Below, piece after piece: positions 40,101 to 49,923 of a stretch of DNA of 64,000 nt (position 1 is its first letter; every line of letters begins with the position of its first letter). A program made the position numbers and the translations under genes. The stretch covers positions 42,153 to 106,152 of the forward strand of contig NZ_JARXYZ010000029.1 in the NCBI RefSeq assembly GCF_029894125.1, read 5' to 3'. Source of the stretch: Kitasatospora sp. MAA19. GTDB taxonomy: Bacteria; Actinomycetota; Actinomycetes; Streptomycetales; Streptomycetaceae. The notes below the pieces were generated by a model. That model saw only the letters and a list, made by a program, of their open reading frames with translations. It had not been told where the DNA came from and did not search any database.

Positions 40101-43100
40101 TCGGCCGCGAGGTCGGTGAAGCGCACCGCCCGGTGGCCGGGGGCGTGCACGACCTGCACGCCCTGGCCGTCCTCGGTGGCGAAGGTGGTGCGCAGCGCCT
40201 CGTGCCGGGCCACCAGGGCGTCGACGGCGCGCCCGAGGGCGTCGCGGTCGAGCGGCCCGGTCAGCCGCAGCCCGAGCGGCGAGTTGTACTCGGTGCCCTG
40301 GGACTCGTAGTCGTACAGGAACCAGAGCCGCTGCTGGCCGTAGGAGAGCGGCAGCGGCCGCTCGCGCCCGACCGGTACCAGCCCGGCCCGGCGGGCGGGT
40401 TCGCTGCCCAGCCGGCCGGCCAGCCCGGCGACGGTGGGCGACTCGAACAGGGTGCGGATCGGCACCTCGACGTCCAGCACCGAGCGGATCCGCCCGATCA
40501 GCCGGGTGGCGAGCAGGGAGTGGCCGCCGAGGTCGAAGAAGCTGTCCTCGACGCCGATCGAGGCGACGCCGAGCACCTCGCAGAACAGGTCGCACAGCTG
40601 CTCCTCGCGGGCGCTGCGCGGCCCGTGCCCGGTGCCGGCCGCGGCGGTGCCCGGGTCCGGGAGCGCGGCCCGGTCGGTCTTGCCGTTGGGGGTCAGCGGG
40701 ATCTCGGGGATCGGCACCACCACGGCCGGCACCATGTACCCGGGCAGCGTCGCGGCGGCGTGCGCGCGCAGCTCGGCCGGGTCGGCGCCGCCCTCGCCGG
40801 CCGGCACCACGTAGGCGACCAGCCGGGTGTCGCCGGCGGCGTACTCGCGGGCCACCGTGACGGCGCGGGCCACCGCGGGGTGCTGCTCCAGGACGGCGTC
40901 GATCTCGCCGGGCTCGATCCGGAAACCGCGGACCTTCAGCTGGAAGTCGGCGCGGCCGACGTACTCCAGGTTGCCGTCGGCGGCCCAGCGCACGATGTCG
41001 CCGGTGCGGTACATCCGGTCGCCCTCGGCGCCGTACGGGTCGGGCAGGAAGCGGTCCCGGGTGAGGTCCTCGCGGTGCAGGTAGCCGGTGCCGACGCCGT
41101 CCCCGGCGAGGTACAGCTCGCCGGCGACGCCGACCGGCACCAGGCGCAGCGCCTCGTCGAGGACGCGGACCCGGGTGTTGCCGATCGGCCGGCCGATGGT
41201 CGGCGCGCCGGGGCGGTCGTCGAGCCGGGCGGCGGTGGACCAGATGGTGGTCTCGGTGGGCCCGTACAGGTTGGTGACCTCGCTGCCGAGCGCGCGCATC
41301 CGCTCGGCGAGGGCGGCCGGCAGGGCCTCCCCGCCGACCAGCATCCGCAGGCCGCGCAGCGCCTCCGGGACCTCGTCGCACAGGGCCTGCCAGAGGCTGG
41401 GGGTGGCCTGCATGACGGTGGTGCCGGTACGGCCGAGCAGGGCGCCCAGCTCGGCCGGGTCGGTGACGCTCGCCCGGTCGGCGAGGACCACGGTGGCGCC
41501 GGCGACCAGCGGCAGGTAGAGCTCCAGGGCGGCGATGTCGAAGGCGATCGTGGTGACGGAGGTCCAGACGTCCTCGGCGGCCAGGGGGAACAGGTCGGCC
41601 ATCGAGACCAGGAAGTTGGTCAGCGCGTGGCGGCTGATGACCACGCCCTTGGGGCGGCCGGTGGAGCCGGAGGTGTAGATGACGTAGGCCGGGTCGGCCG
41701 GCGTCGCGGCCGGGCCCTCCTGCGGGGCGGCGCCGGCGGCGAGCCGGGCCCGCACCTGCGCGTCGTCGAGCAGCACCCGGTGGGCCGCGGTGGCGGGCAG
41801 CCGCCCGGCCGTCGCGGTGTCGGTGACGAGCGCCGAGGGGGCGGCGTGGTCGAGGATGTAGCCGATCCGGTCGGCCGGGTAGTCGGGATCGAGCGGCACG
41901 TAGGCGGCGCCGGTGCGGGCCACCGCGAGCAGGGCGACGACGAGGTCGGCGGAGCGCGGCAGCGCCAGTGCGACGAGCCGGCCCGGGGCGGCGCCGTGGC
42001 GGCGCAGCTCGCCGGCCAACCACTCGGCCCGGTCGTCCAGTTCGGCGTAGCTGAGCACGGTGTCGCCGGCGATCAGGGCGGTGCGTGCGGGCTGGGCGGC
42101 GGCCCGGGCCCGGAACAGCGCGGAGACGTCGGCCTCGGGCACCGGCCGGTCGGTGGCGTTCCACTCGGTCAGCAGGGCGTGCCGCTCGGCCGGGTCCAGC
42201 ACCTCGTAGCCGTCCGGGTCGCCGTCCGGCGCGGCGACGGCGGCGGCCAGCAGGCGCGGCAGCGCGTCGGCGAGCCGACGGACGGTCGCCGGCTCGAACA
42301 GCTCGGTGCTGTAGCCCACGGTCAGCCGCAGCCCCGGGCCGTCGGGCGCGGTGCGGAAGCGCAGCTGCAGGTCGAACGGGGAGTACCGGCGGGGCAGCCG
42401 GGCGACGCGGGCGTCGAGCGGGCCGAAGTCCGGCCGGGCGGGCAGGTCCTCGGCGAGGTCGAAGGCCACCTGGGCCAACGGGTGACGGTTGAGCGCGCGT
42501 TCGGGCCGCAGCTCGCCGACCACGGTCTCGAACGGGACGCCGCCGTGGCGGCGGGTCGTGCCGGCGACCGCCGCGCAGTCGCGGACCAGCTCGCGGAAGG
42601 AGGCGCCGGGCCGGCGCACGACCCGCAGCACCACCGGGTTGGCCAGCGGGCCGACCACGGCGGCGCGCTGCGCGTCGTCGCGGCCGGGCAGGCTGCCGAT
42701 CAGCGGGATGTCGGCGCCGGCGCCGAAGCGGCCGAGCAGCGCCACGACCGCGGCGTGCAGCACCGCCTCGACGGTGGCGCCGCAGTCGGCGGCCAGCTCG
42801 GCGAGGGAGGCGGACAGCGGGCCGTCCAGCTCGGTGCGGTACTCGTCGGCGGCGTACCGGGTGACGGCCGGCCGCGGCCGGTCGACGGGCAGGTCGAGCT
42901 GCGCCGGCGCACCGTCCAAGGTGGCGCGCCAGTGGGCGAGTTCGGCCGCGGCTCGGTCGCCGGGCCGCTCGGGGGTGCCGTTCAGCTCCAGGTCGGCGGC
43001 GGCCGCCGCGGCGTACTGCGGAGCGGGCTCCGGCGCGCCGGGGGCGGCCGGTGCGGCGGTGGCCGCCGCGTACGCCCGGGCCAGGTCGTCGACGATCAGG

Positions 43101-43531
43101 CCGAGGGACGGCTCGTCGGCCGCGATCTCGTGCACCGTCAGGACCAGCACGTGGCCGTCCGGCCCGGTGGCCAGCAGCCGGGCCCGCAGCGGGGGCTCCC
43201 GGGTGAGGTCCAGGCCCTCGCCGCCGGCCCGGGCCAGCTCCTGGTCGAGCCGGTCGGCGGCGACCGGCTCGGGCCGCAGCCCGGCGAACGCCTCGCCGTC
43301 GGGGGCGGGTTCGGGGCGGCAGCGGCCCTCGACCTCGCGGTGCACGGTGCCCAGCAGCGGATGCCGCCGGACCAGGGTGCCCAGTGCGGCGCGCAGCTGC
43401 TCCGGATCCAGGTCTCCGGCCAGCCGCAGCGCCACCGTGTGGGTGTGGCCGGCGGCGCCCTCCTGGAAGCGGTTCAGGAACCACAGGCGCTGCTGCGCCG
43501 GCGACAGGACACTGTCGTTGGTCATCGTCAC
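37187..43531 (-). CDS. NRPS modules 1-2: (inactive C)-A(Gly)-PCP / C-A-PCP
   Basis: 2114 residues. The first C domain (about 1-440) is degenerate: the HHxxxDG site reads VHEIAADE, with the second His replaced by Glu, so it should not condense, as expected for an initiation module. A1 (about 455-960) has pocket D I L Q L G L I W K, the standard glycine code. PCP1 has LGGHSLLA. C2 (about 1070-1500) is intact LCL (MHHIVTDG). A2 (about 1520-2010) has D P L L L G L V L K, a hydrophobic pocket I do not recognise; a bulky aliphatic residue is possible. PCP2 has the unusual DHGANSVL (Gly-Ala instead of Gly-Gly). GTG 43531 is preceded by GGAG; ATG 43525 is an alternative. Confidence 0.92.
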
Positions 43532-43549
43532 TTTCGCTCTCCAGCCTGT

Positions 43550-44749
43550 TCAGGCGACGCGTCGCAGGACGCGTCCGCCGAACTGCATGTGGTCCGCGCG
43601 CCCGGTCTCCGGGTCGAGCAGGAAGCGGCCGAGGTGCTCCACCTCGGGCAGCCGCGGGTGCCGGGCGGCGAAGAATCGCCCGCCTCGGCCGGTCAGGTCG
43701 TACTCCGTCCCGTCGTCGTCGACCAGGACGGTGGCGCCGGGGACGTCGGCGCCGGAGTGGATCCGGTACACCGTCTCGCCGTTGGCCCACCGCCCGGCGC
43801 AGTCGGGCAGGTCCTGCTCGGCGCCGGCGGCGGGGCCCGGGGCGTAACCGGCGACGTCCACGCCCTCGGCCCGGAGCTGTGCCAGCAGGTCCTGCCAGGC
43901 GGCGAGGCCGCCCAGGGAGTCGGCCTGCAGGGCGACGACGGTGCCGCGCTCCGGCTGGATCCGCAGGTGGCAGGTGGCGCCCGCGCCCACGCCGTCGAGG
44001 CCGAGCCAGCGGTCGGCGCCGTTGCCGTACCGGGCCCAGCCGTGGCCCCAGCCGTCGGCCAGGCCGAACGGCAGGGTGTCGAAGGGCGGTTCGGCCATCT
44101 CCCGGACGGCCTCCTGGTCGAGCAGGAGGGCGTGCGCGGCGTCGCGGTCGGCCAGGTGGAGCCGGGCGAACGCGACCAGGTCGGTGACCGTGCCGGCGAT
44201 CGCGGTGGCGGGGGCGAGGTCGCGCGGGATCGCGTCGGCCGCCAGGAAGGCCGGCTCGACGCCCAGCGGCCGGAGCAGGAAGTCCGCCACGGCGGTGCGC
44301 CAACTCGCCCCGGCGGCGGCCTCGATGACCTTCCCGGCCAGCGCGAACCCGGCGTTGGAGTACGAGAACGCGGTGCCGGGGGCGAACAACGGGCCGGCCG
44401 CGACGGCGGCCCGCAGCCCGCCGTCGCCGGGGCCGTCGCAGATCATCCCGGAGGAGTGGCTGAGCAGGTGGCGGGTCGTCAGTTCGAGCCCGGAGAAGGG
44501 TGGTTCGGTCAGGTACTCGCCGACCGGTCGGTCCAGGTCGAGGTCGCCGTCGAAGGCCAGCTGCATGACCAGCGTCGCGGTGAAGAGCTTGGTGAGCGAG
44601 GCGAACGGCGCGGCGGGCGCCGGCCCGGGCTCCGCCCCCACCTCGGCGACGTGGAGTTCGCCGGCGTCGTAGAAGGCGCACCGCAGGGACGGCACACCGT
44701 GTTCACGCGCGAGCCGCCCGGCCTTTTCACGCCATGACTGTGAATTCAC
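43550..44749 (-). CDS. PBP/beta-lactamase-type serine hydrolase, probable stand-alone peptide cyclase (SurE-like)
   Basis: About 399 residues from GTG 44749. The serine-hydrolase triad motifs of class C beta-lactamase/PBP enzymes are visible: S51-x-x-K54 (ASLTKLF), Y130-S-N132 (FSYSNAGF) and a likely HxG motif in WGHGWARYG. A C-terminal lipocalin-like region follows. There is no obvious signal peptide, so it is cytosolic, unlike true PBPs. Stand-alone enzymes of this class release NRPS chains by head-to-tail macrocyclisation and prefer a D residue at the C-terminus; here the last NRPS ends in an epimerase and lacks TE. It is the first gene of the NRPS operon, 18 bp before the NRPS. Resistance or peptidase activity is a less likely alternative. 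Confidence 0.85.
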   Translation of the reverse strand: MNSQSWREKAGRLAREHGVPSLRCAFYDAGELHVAEVGAEPGPAPAAPFASLTKLFTATLVMQLAFDGDLDLDRPVGEYLTEPPFSGLELTTRHLLSHSSGMICDGPGDGGLRAAVAAGPLFAPGTAFSYSNAGFALAGKVIEAAAGASWRTAVADFLLRPLGVEPAFLAADAIPRDLAPATAIAGTVTDLVAFARLHLADRDAAHALLLDQEAVREMAEPPFDTLPFGLADGWGHGWARYGNGADRWLGLDGVGAGATCHLRIQPERGTVVALQADSLGGLAAWQDLLAQLRAEGVDVAGYAPGPAAGAEQDLPDCAGRWANGETVYRIHSGADVPGATVLVDDDGTEYDLTGRGGRFFAARHPRLPEVEHLGRFLLDPETGRADHMQFGGRVLRRVA

Positions 44750-44983
44750 TAAAACCCACCCACCGCATTCACCGGAATCCGAAAAAGGCGCAGCACGACA
44801 GCCCCGTTCGGCCGCGTTCCGTCCACGGCTCGTCGGTACGGGGATTACACAAAAGGGGAATTTGCTCTGGTGAATGCAGGCTAACACCGGGCGGCGGGGG
44901 CGGTCAGGGTCGTTAAGCGGCAGCCGAATGACCCTGGTTGCCGCACTGCGACATGCCGCTCGACCTGCCCGGAAACCCGAAAA
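44750..44983 (-). promoter_or_regulatory. NRPS operon promoter region
   Basis: Non-coding gap of about 230 bp upstream of the PBP-like hydrolase gene. It has a local drop in GC (minus strand GCAAATTCCCCTTTTGTGTAATC around 44840-44865), unlike the surrounding coding DNA, so the main NRPS operon promoter is probably here. I see no clear -35/-10 match or known regulator box. Confidence 0.5.
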
Positions 44984-45019
44984 CGCCGATGGGGTCCGCG
45001 GTCGCGGACCCCATCGGCG
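44984..45019 (-). terminator. intrinsic terminator of the ABC exporter operon
   Basis: Perfect 17-bp arms (44984-45000 and 45003-45019; CGCCGATGGGGTCCGCG and its complement) with a minimal loop. On the minus strand the hairpin is 29 bp after the permease stop and is followed by CGTTTTCGGGTTT, giving a T-run. It separates the ABC operon from the NRPS operon. Confidence 0.85.
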
Positions 45020-45047
45020 GGTCGGTGTTGCAAAGGGTCGGGCAGGA

Positions 45048-47618
45048 CTACTCGCGCAGCCCGATGGCCTCCACCGGGCGGGCGCGCAGGGCGAGCTTGG
45101 TCGGCACCAGAACGGCCGCCGCCGCCAGGGCCGAGGTCGCCGCCACGATCGCCAGGTACAGCAGCGGCGGAATGTGCGGAACCAGGGACCCGGTCAGGCC
45201 CATGCTCACCGTCATCAGCGGCACGATCGGCACCAGACTGCCGACCACCACCGCGATCAGGATCAGCATGAGCGTCTCGGTGCGCATCATCCGCATGACC
45301 TGCTCGGGGGTCGCGCCCACCAGCCGGAGCAGCGCGAACTCCCGTGCTCTGGACAGGGTGGTCATCACCAGGGTGTTGGCGACGGCCACCGCGATGTACC
45401 CGAAGACCAGGATCAGCGGCAGCGCGCTGCCGAACAGGTTGGCCGTGCCCGCCTTCTCCTGGGCGGCGGACAGCCCGCCCTTGTCCCGGACCTGCACCCC
45501 GGGGTAGCGGTCGTTGAGCCCGGTGAGCTCGGCGATCACCTTCTTCTTGTCCGCGCCGTCCTTGGCCCGGACCAGCACGGAGTCGTACATCCGGCGCGAG
45601 CTGTGCTGGAGCACGGTGTCGTAGGACAGCGTGACGTCACCGAAGCCCAGGCCGCGCTGGTAGACGGCGATCACCTTCGGCTCCAGCGTCTGCCCGTCGG
45701 GCATGTGCACCTTGATCGCGCCGCCGACGCCGGCGCCGAGCGTGGCCGAGGCCCCGCTGCTGATCGCCACCGTGTCCGCGGACAGGTCGTCCAGGGAGCC
45801 CGCGGTGACGCCCAGGTCGACGACCCGGCTCAGGTTGCCCGTGGTCAGCCCCTGCGCCTTGTAGTCGAAGATCTCCGGCGAGCCGAGCATCTTCGTCGAG
45901 GCGAACAGGTCGACCCGCACCGTCCCGGCCGCGGCGTCGATCCCGTCCAGGCCCTGGATGAACTTCGGCGCGCTCACCGGCAGTCCGCCGGACTCGCTGG
46001 TCACCGTGTAGTCGGCGAGGACGCCGGCCTGGGCCTGCGCCTCGGCCGCACCCGAGGTGGTGGTCGGGATGAACAGCTGCACCGAGGCGAAGCCGATCGC
46101 CAGGATCAGCGGGCCGATGCCGGCGGCCAGCCGCCGGGCGTTGGCCCGGGTGTTGGCCACGGCCAGGAACCCGAGGGTGCCGAACCGCCGCTGGAAGGGC
46201 GCGGCCATCAGCCTGGTCGCCCTCGCCACCACCGGCGGGGCCAGCATGAGGATCGCGATCACCATGATCAGCCCGCCGCTGCCGGCCGCGGCCACCGCGA
46301 AGATGCTGCCGAAGAACAGCGGCAGCAACGACGCGCCGAAGCCGAGGACGAACAGCAGGATCCCGATCGCCACCCGCGCCCCGCCGATGCCCGGCTGCTC
46401 GGTCTGGGCCTCGCTGAGCGCCTCCACCGGCCGGATCGACACCACCCGGCGGGCCACCGCGAACGCCGCCACCTGCGCGGCGATCACGCCGATGCCGACC
46501 GCCGCGATCGCCGGGATCGGGCCGTAGGAGAACTCGAAGTCGTCCGGCAGGATGCCGATGGCGCCCAGCGCCCCGCGCAGCATCCCGGCGGCCAGCATGC
46601 CGGGGAAGCAGCCCAGGATCGAGGCCACCAGCGAGATCACCAGGGCCTCGCCCGAGATCATCTTGTGGATCTGCTTGGGCGTGGCCCCGACCGCGCGCAG
46701 CAGCGCCAGCTCGCGCCGCCGCTGGTGCACGCTGAGCGCCAGCGTGCTGCCCACCACCATCATGGTGATCAGCACGACGGTGCCGCCGAGCGAGCCCGCC
46801 AGTTCCTTCAGGCTGCCCCGGGCCGAGGCGACGTCCGGGTTCTCGACGCTGCTGCGCCCGTCACCGGTGTAGACGTCGATCAGCGAGCCCTTGAGCGCCT
46901 TGTCGATCCGGTCGCCGAGCTTGCCGGCGTTGGTGCCCTTGGGCGCCAGCACCCCGATGGCGCTGACCTGGTCGGTGCGGCCGAACAGGGTGCGCGCCTC
47001 GTCGTCGGAGAAGAACACCGGCGGGGTGCGCAGCGCCCCGCCGTCGCCCTTGTAGGTCACGATGCCGACGACCTTGTACGAGCTGGCGTCCCGGGTGGAG
47101 GCGATCTTGACGCTGTCGCCCACCTTCACCTTGGCGTGGGCGGCGACGGACTTCTCCAGCACCACCTCGCCGGAGCGCTTGGGCTCGTCGCCGTTGCGGT
47201 CGTACGGGCCGAGCGCGGCCGCGCCCCAGTTGGTGCCGTTCGAGGTCCGGTCGTCGGCGCCCTTGACCAGGCTCTCGCCGTCCTTCGAGACGACCTGCGC
47301 GGGGAAGGTGAGCACCGGGACGGCCTTGTCGACGCCCTCGGTGCGGGCGACCTTGTCGACCAGGTCGATGGGGACGCCGACGGCGTCCTTGAGGTCCTTG
47401 GACTTGCTCTTCTTGGCCTCGTGGACCGTGAAGTGCTTCTGACCGCCGACCACGACCGCAGCGCTGGCGTAGCGCTGGACCGGCACCCCGTTGCCGATGC
47501 CGGACTGCAGGATGATGCCAAAGGCCGTGACGAGCACGGACGCGCCGAACAGGGCGACGAACGCCCCGACGAACCCGGCCTTACGCTCCTTGACGGTCTG
47601 TACGACGAGCCTGAACAC
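45048..47618 (-). CDS. ABC transporter permease, two FtsX/MacB-type domains
   Basis: 856 residues. One N-terminal TM helix, a large extracytoplasmic domain (about 45-260), a first FtsX block (about 280-420; SVHQRRRELALLRAVGATPKQIHKM), a central TM region, a second extracytoplasmic domain and a C-terminal FtsX block (LSRAREFALLRLVGATPEQVMRM). The architecture matches permeases of the peptide-resistance/lipid type that work with a MacB/LolD-like ATPase. The GTG start is 3 nt after the ATPase stop. Beside a two-component system and next to the NRPS operon, it is a candidate self-resistance pump. Confidence 0.9.
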   Translation of the reverse strand: MFRLVVQTVKERKAGFVGAFVALFGASVLVTAFGIILQSGIGNGVPVQRYASAAVVVGGQKHFTVHEAKKSKSKDLKDAVGVPIDLVDKVARTEGVDKAVPVLTFPAQVVSKDGESLVKGADDRTSNGTNWGAAALGPYDRNGDEPKRSGEVVLEKSVAAHAKVKVGDSVKIASTRDASSYKVVGIVTYKGDGGALRTPPVFFSDDEARTLFGRTDQVSAIGVLAPKGTNAGKLGDRIDKALKGSLIDVYTGDGRSSVENPDVASARGSLKELAGSLGGTVVLITMMVVGSTLALSVHQRRRELALLRAVGATPKQIHKMISGEALVISLVASILGCFPGMLAAGMLRGALGAIGILPDDFEFSYGPIPAIAAVGIGVIAAQVAAFAVARRVVSIRPVEALSEAQTEQPGIGGARVAIGILLFVLGFGASLLPLFFGSIFAVAAAGSGGLIMVIAILMLAPPVVARATRLMAAPFQRRFGTLGFLAVANTRANARRLAAGIGPLILAIGFASVQLFIPTTTSGAAEAQAQAGVLADYTVTSESGGLPVSAPKFIQGLDGIDAAAGTVRVDLFASTKMLGSPEIFDYKAQGLTTGNLSRVVDLGVTAGSLDDLSADTVAISSGASATLGAGVGGAIKVHMPDGQTLEPKVIAVYQRGLGFGDVTLSYDTVLQHSSRRMYDSVLVRAKDGADKKKVIAELTGLNDRYPGVQVRDKGGLSAAQEKAGTANLFGSALPLILVFGYIAVAVANTLVMTTLSRAREFALLRLVGATPEQVMRMMRTETLMLILIAVVVGSLVPIVPLMTVSMGLTGSLVPHIPPLLYLAIVAATSALAAAAVLVPTKLALRARPVEAIGLRE

Positions 47619-47621
47619 GCC

Positions 47622-48455
47622 TCACCACTCCCCCAGCCGGGTCATGCGCTCGGCCACCCGGTCCGGCGTGGGGTGCGTCATCTCCTCCGCGTAGCGCCCG
47701 TCCGCGAGGAACACCACGCGGTGCGCGTAGGAGGCCGCGATCGGGTCGTGGGTCACCATGATCACGGTCTGCCCGAGGGAGTCCACGACCTCGCGCAGCA
47801 GCGTCAGCACCTGCTTGGCGGTGCGGGTGTCCAGCGCCCCGGTCGGCTCGTCCGCGAAGACCACCTCCGGCCGCGCCGCCAGCGCACGGGCGATGGCCAC
47901 CCGCTGCTGCTGGCCGCCGGACAGCTCGGAGGGCCGGTGGCTCATCCGGTCGGCCAGCCCCACCTGCGTCACGACCTGCTGCAGCCACTGGTTGTCCGGC
48001 TGGCGGCCGGCGAGCATCAGCGGCAGGGTGATGTTGTCCGCGACGGTCAACGCCGCCATCAGGTTGTACGCCTGGAAGATGAAGCCGACCCGCTCCCGGC
48101 GCATGATGGTCAGGTCGACCTCGCTGAGCTGCGCCAGCTCCGTACCGCCCAGCACCACCGAACCGGCGTCCGGGCGGTCCAGCCCGGCGGCACAGTGCAG
48201 GAAGGTGCTCTTGCCCGCTCCGGAGGGGCCCATCACCGCGGTGAAGGTGCCCCGGGCGAAGGCCAGGGACAGATCGCGCAGCGCGTGCACGGCCCCGGCG
48301 CCCTTGCCGTACGTCTTCCGGACCCCGTCGAGGCGGACGACCCAGTGAGCGTCCAGAGCGGCACTGCCGTCCGGCCGCGGCGGAGTCGCGTACTCCTCCT
48401 CCGCGGCCGCGCTCTGGATCTCCTCCGTCCGCGCTCCGCGTCCCTTTCTGCTCAC
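47622..48455 (-). CDS. ABC transporter ATP-binding protein (MacB/LolD type)
   Basis: 277 residues. Walker A GPSGAGKST, Q-loop FQAYNLMAALT, signature LSGGQQQR, Walker B VVFADEPTGALD and H-loop VTHDP are all intact. The N-terminal 45 residues are a charged, probably flexible extension. Pairs with the double-FtsX permease encoded 3 nt downstream. The gene is divergent from the histidine kinase gene across 148 bp, a common layout when the two-component system controls the exporter. Confidence 0.92.
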   Translation of the reverse strand: MSRKGRGARTEEIQSAAAEEEYATPPRPDGSAALDAHWVVRLDGVRKTYGKGAGAVHALRDLSLAFARGTFTAVMGPSGAGKSTFLHCAAGLDRPDAGSVVLGGTELAQLSEVDLTIMRRERVGFIFQAYNLMAALTVADNITLPLMLAGRQPDNQWLQQVVTQVGLADRMSHRPSELSGGQQQRVAIARALAARPEVVFADEPTGALDTRTAKQVLTLLREVVDSLGQTVIMVTHDPIAASYAHRVVFLADGRYAEEMTHPTPDRVAERMTRLGEW

Positions 48456-48603
48456 TTCCGGCCTCCACCACTCGCACGCACTACTTGACGTTCACGAAGG
48501 TAGGTGCTGGAGCGGGTGCGGAACCAGGGCGCGAACTGGAGACTCGATGGTGCAGAAAAGTGCCACCCACCGCTGCATTTGGGGCGGTGGTAGGGTGATC
48601 GGG
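48456..48603. promoter_or_regulatory. divergent promoter region, ABC exporter / two-component system
   Basis: 148 bp between opposite starts. It contains GGTGCAGAAAAGTGCCACC (48549-48567), which resembles but does not equal the 20-bp palindrome found twice near 56.4 and 57.5 kb, and a 7-bp inverted repeat CCACCGC/GCGGTGG just before the kinase start. Either could bind the adjacent LuxR-type response regulator. No clear -35/-10 pair could be chosen. Confidence 0.5.
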
Positions 48604-49923
48604 ATGACGACTCGGAGGGTTTTAGGAGCCGTGCGCGCCCCCAGTGTGGCCGAGTTACGACGGTTACAGCCCGAGCAGTGGGTCCGCCAGACCGTCGTGC
48701 GTTTCCCTCCGGCCGCGGGCTACGTCCTGCTCTGCCTCGTGACCGGACTCGCCGGGCTGCTGCTGTTCTACCTGATCGCCGTCGTCTTCGCGCTCTGCCT
48801 GGTCGGGACGGGCTTCCTGCTGCTGCCCCGGACCCTTCGCGTGCTGCGCAGGTACGCGGAGGTCCACCGCCGGCGGGTGGGGCGGCTGCTGGAGACCGAG
48901 GTCCGCACCCCCTACCGCGACCTGGAGCCCGGCCGCACCGGCCCCCGCAAGCCCTCCCTGCGCGACCCCGCGATCCGCAAGGACCTGCTCTGGCTGGTCA
49001 CCCACGGCGTCGTCGGCTCGGCCCTGTGCATCTTCGCCCTGAGCATCTGCGGCAACGCCTTCAACTGGCTGTCCGCACCGGTGTGGTGGAAACTCGCGTC
49101 CGGCGAGCGCAACTCGATCATCCTGATGAACGTCGACTCGTGGCCGAAGTCCTTCCTCGCGGTGTTCATCGGCGTCGGCTACGCCGTGGTGGCGATGGCC
49201 GCGATGCGGGGGCTCGCCCTCGTGCACGCCAGGATGTCCCGGTGGCTGCTGACCGCCCGTCCCCGGGTCGCGCTCGCGCAGCGCGTCCGCGAACTGTCGG
49301 TGACCCGTGCCGAGGCGCTGGACGCGCACGACGCCGAACTGCGCCGGATCGAACGCGACCTGCACGACGGGGCGCAGGCCGGCATCGTGGCGGTCTCGCT
49401 GCGGCTCGGCATGATCAAGCGGGCGCTCGGCCAACGGCCCGAGCAGGTACCGGAGATGGTGGACGCGGCCCAGCACCTCGCCGAGCAGGCCCTGGAGTCG
49501 CTGCGCCACCTGGTGCGCGGCATCTACCCGCCGGTGCTCGCCGACCGCGGCCTGACCGACGCCGTCCGGGCGCTCACCGCGCTCTGCGGGGTCCCGACCC
49601 GGATAGACATCGACGAGTCGACCGGCGCGGCGCCGCGCGCGCCCGCGGCGGCCGAGGCCGCGGCCTACTTCGTGATCTCCGAGGCGCTCACCAACATCAC
49701 CAAGCACAGCGGTGCGCGCAGCGCGCTGGTGTGGCTGCGCATCGCCTCGGACGCGATCTCGATCCGGGTCGAGGACGACGGCAAGGGCGGCGCCACCGAG
49801 GGATCCGGAAGCGGCATCCTCGGACTCCGGCGGCGGGTCGCCGCCTTCGACGGGACCACCGAGCTGTTCAGCCCGCCCGGGGGCCCGACCGTACTGAAGG
49901 TGGAGATTCCATGCGGATCCTGA
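48604..49923 (+). CDS. sensor histidine kinase (NarL-type, HisKA_3)
   Basis: 439 residues. Two pairs of TM segments (about 35-80 and 130-200), a short linker, a HisKA_3 dimerisation domain with the phospho-acceptor His in RRIERDLHDGAQAG, and a HATPase domain (EALTNITKHSGA, VEDDGKGG, GSGILGLRRRVAAF). Such kinases pair with LuxR/NarL response regulators, and one follows with a 13-nt overlap. The membrane part has little outside the bilayer, so it probably senses something in the membrane or works with the divergent ABC exporter. ATG 48604 was preferred over an upstream in-frame start because homologous kinase sequence starts near it. Confidence 0.9.
   Translation: MTTRRVLGAVRAPSVAELRRLQPEQWVRQTVVRFPPAAGYVLLCLVTGLAGLLLFYLIAVVFALCLVGTGFLLLPRTLRVLRRYAEVHRRRVGRLLETEVRTPYRDLEPGRTGPRKPSLRDPAIRKDLLWLVTHGVVGSALCIFALSICGNAFNWLSAPVWWKLASGERNSIILMNVDSWPKSFLAVFIGVGYAVVAMAAMRGLALVHARMSRWLLTARPRVALAQRVRELSVTRAEALDAHDAELRRIERDLHDGAQAGIVAVSLRLGMIKRALGQRPEQVPEMVDAAQHLAEQALESLRHLVRGIYPPVLADRGLTDAVRALTALCGVPTRIDIDESTGAAPRAPAAAEAAAYFVISEALTNITKHSGARSALVWLRIASDAISIRVEDDGKGGATEGSGSGILGLRRRVAAFDGTTELFSPPGGPTVLKVEIPCGS

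Noticed and set aside
37262..44737. Plus-strand open frame of about 2491 codons opposite the first NRPS gene
   Set aside because: A shadow of GC-rich minus-strand NRPS codons; composition is Gly/Gln/Val-rich with no recognisable domain and no RBS.
44734..44916. Possible 60-codon plus-strand gene in the NRPS promoter region
   Set aside because: Overlaps the start of the PBP-like hydrolase on the other strand, has a basic low-complexity product and no family.
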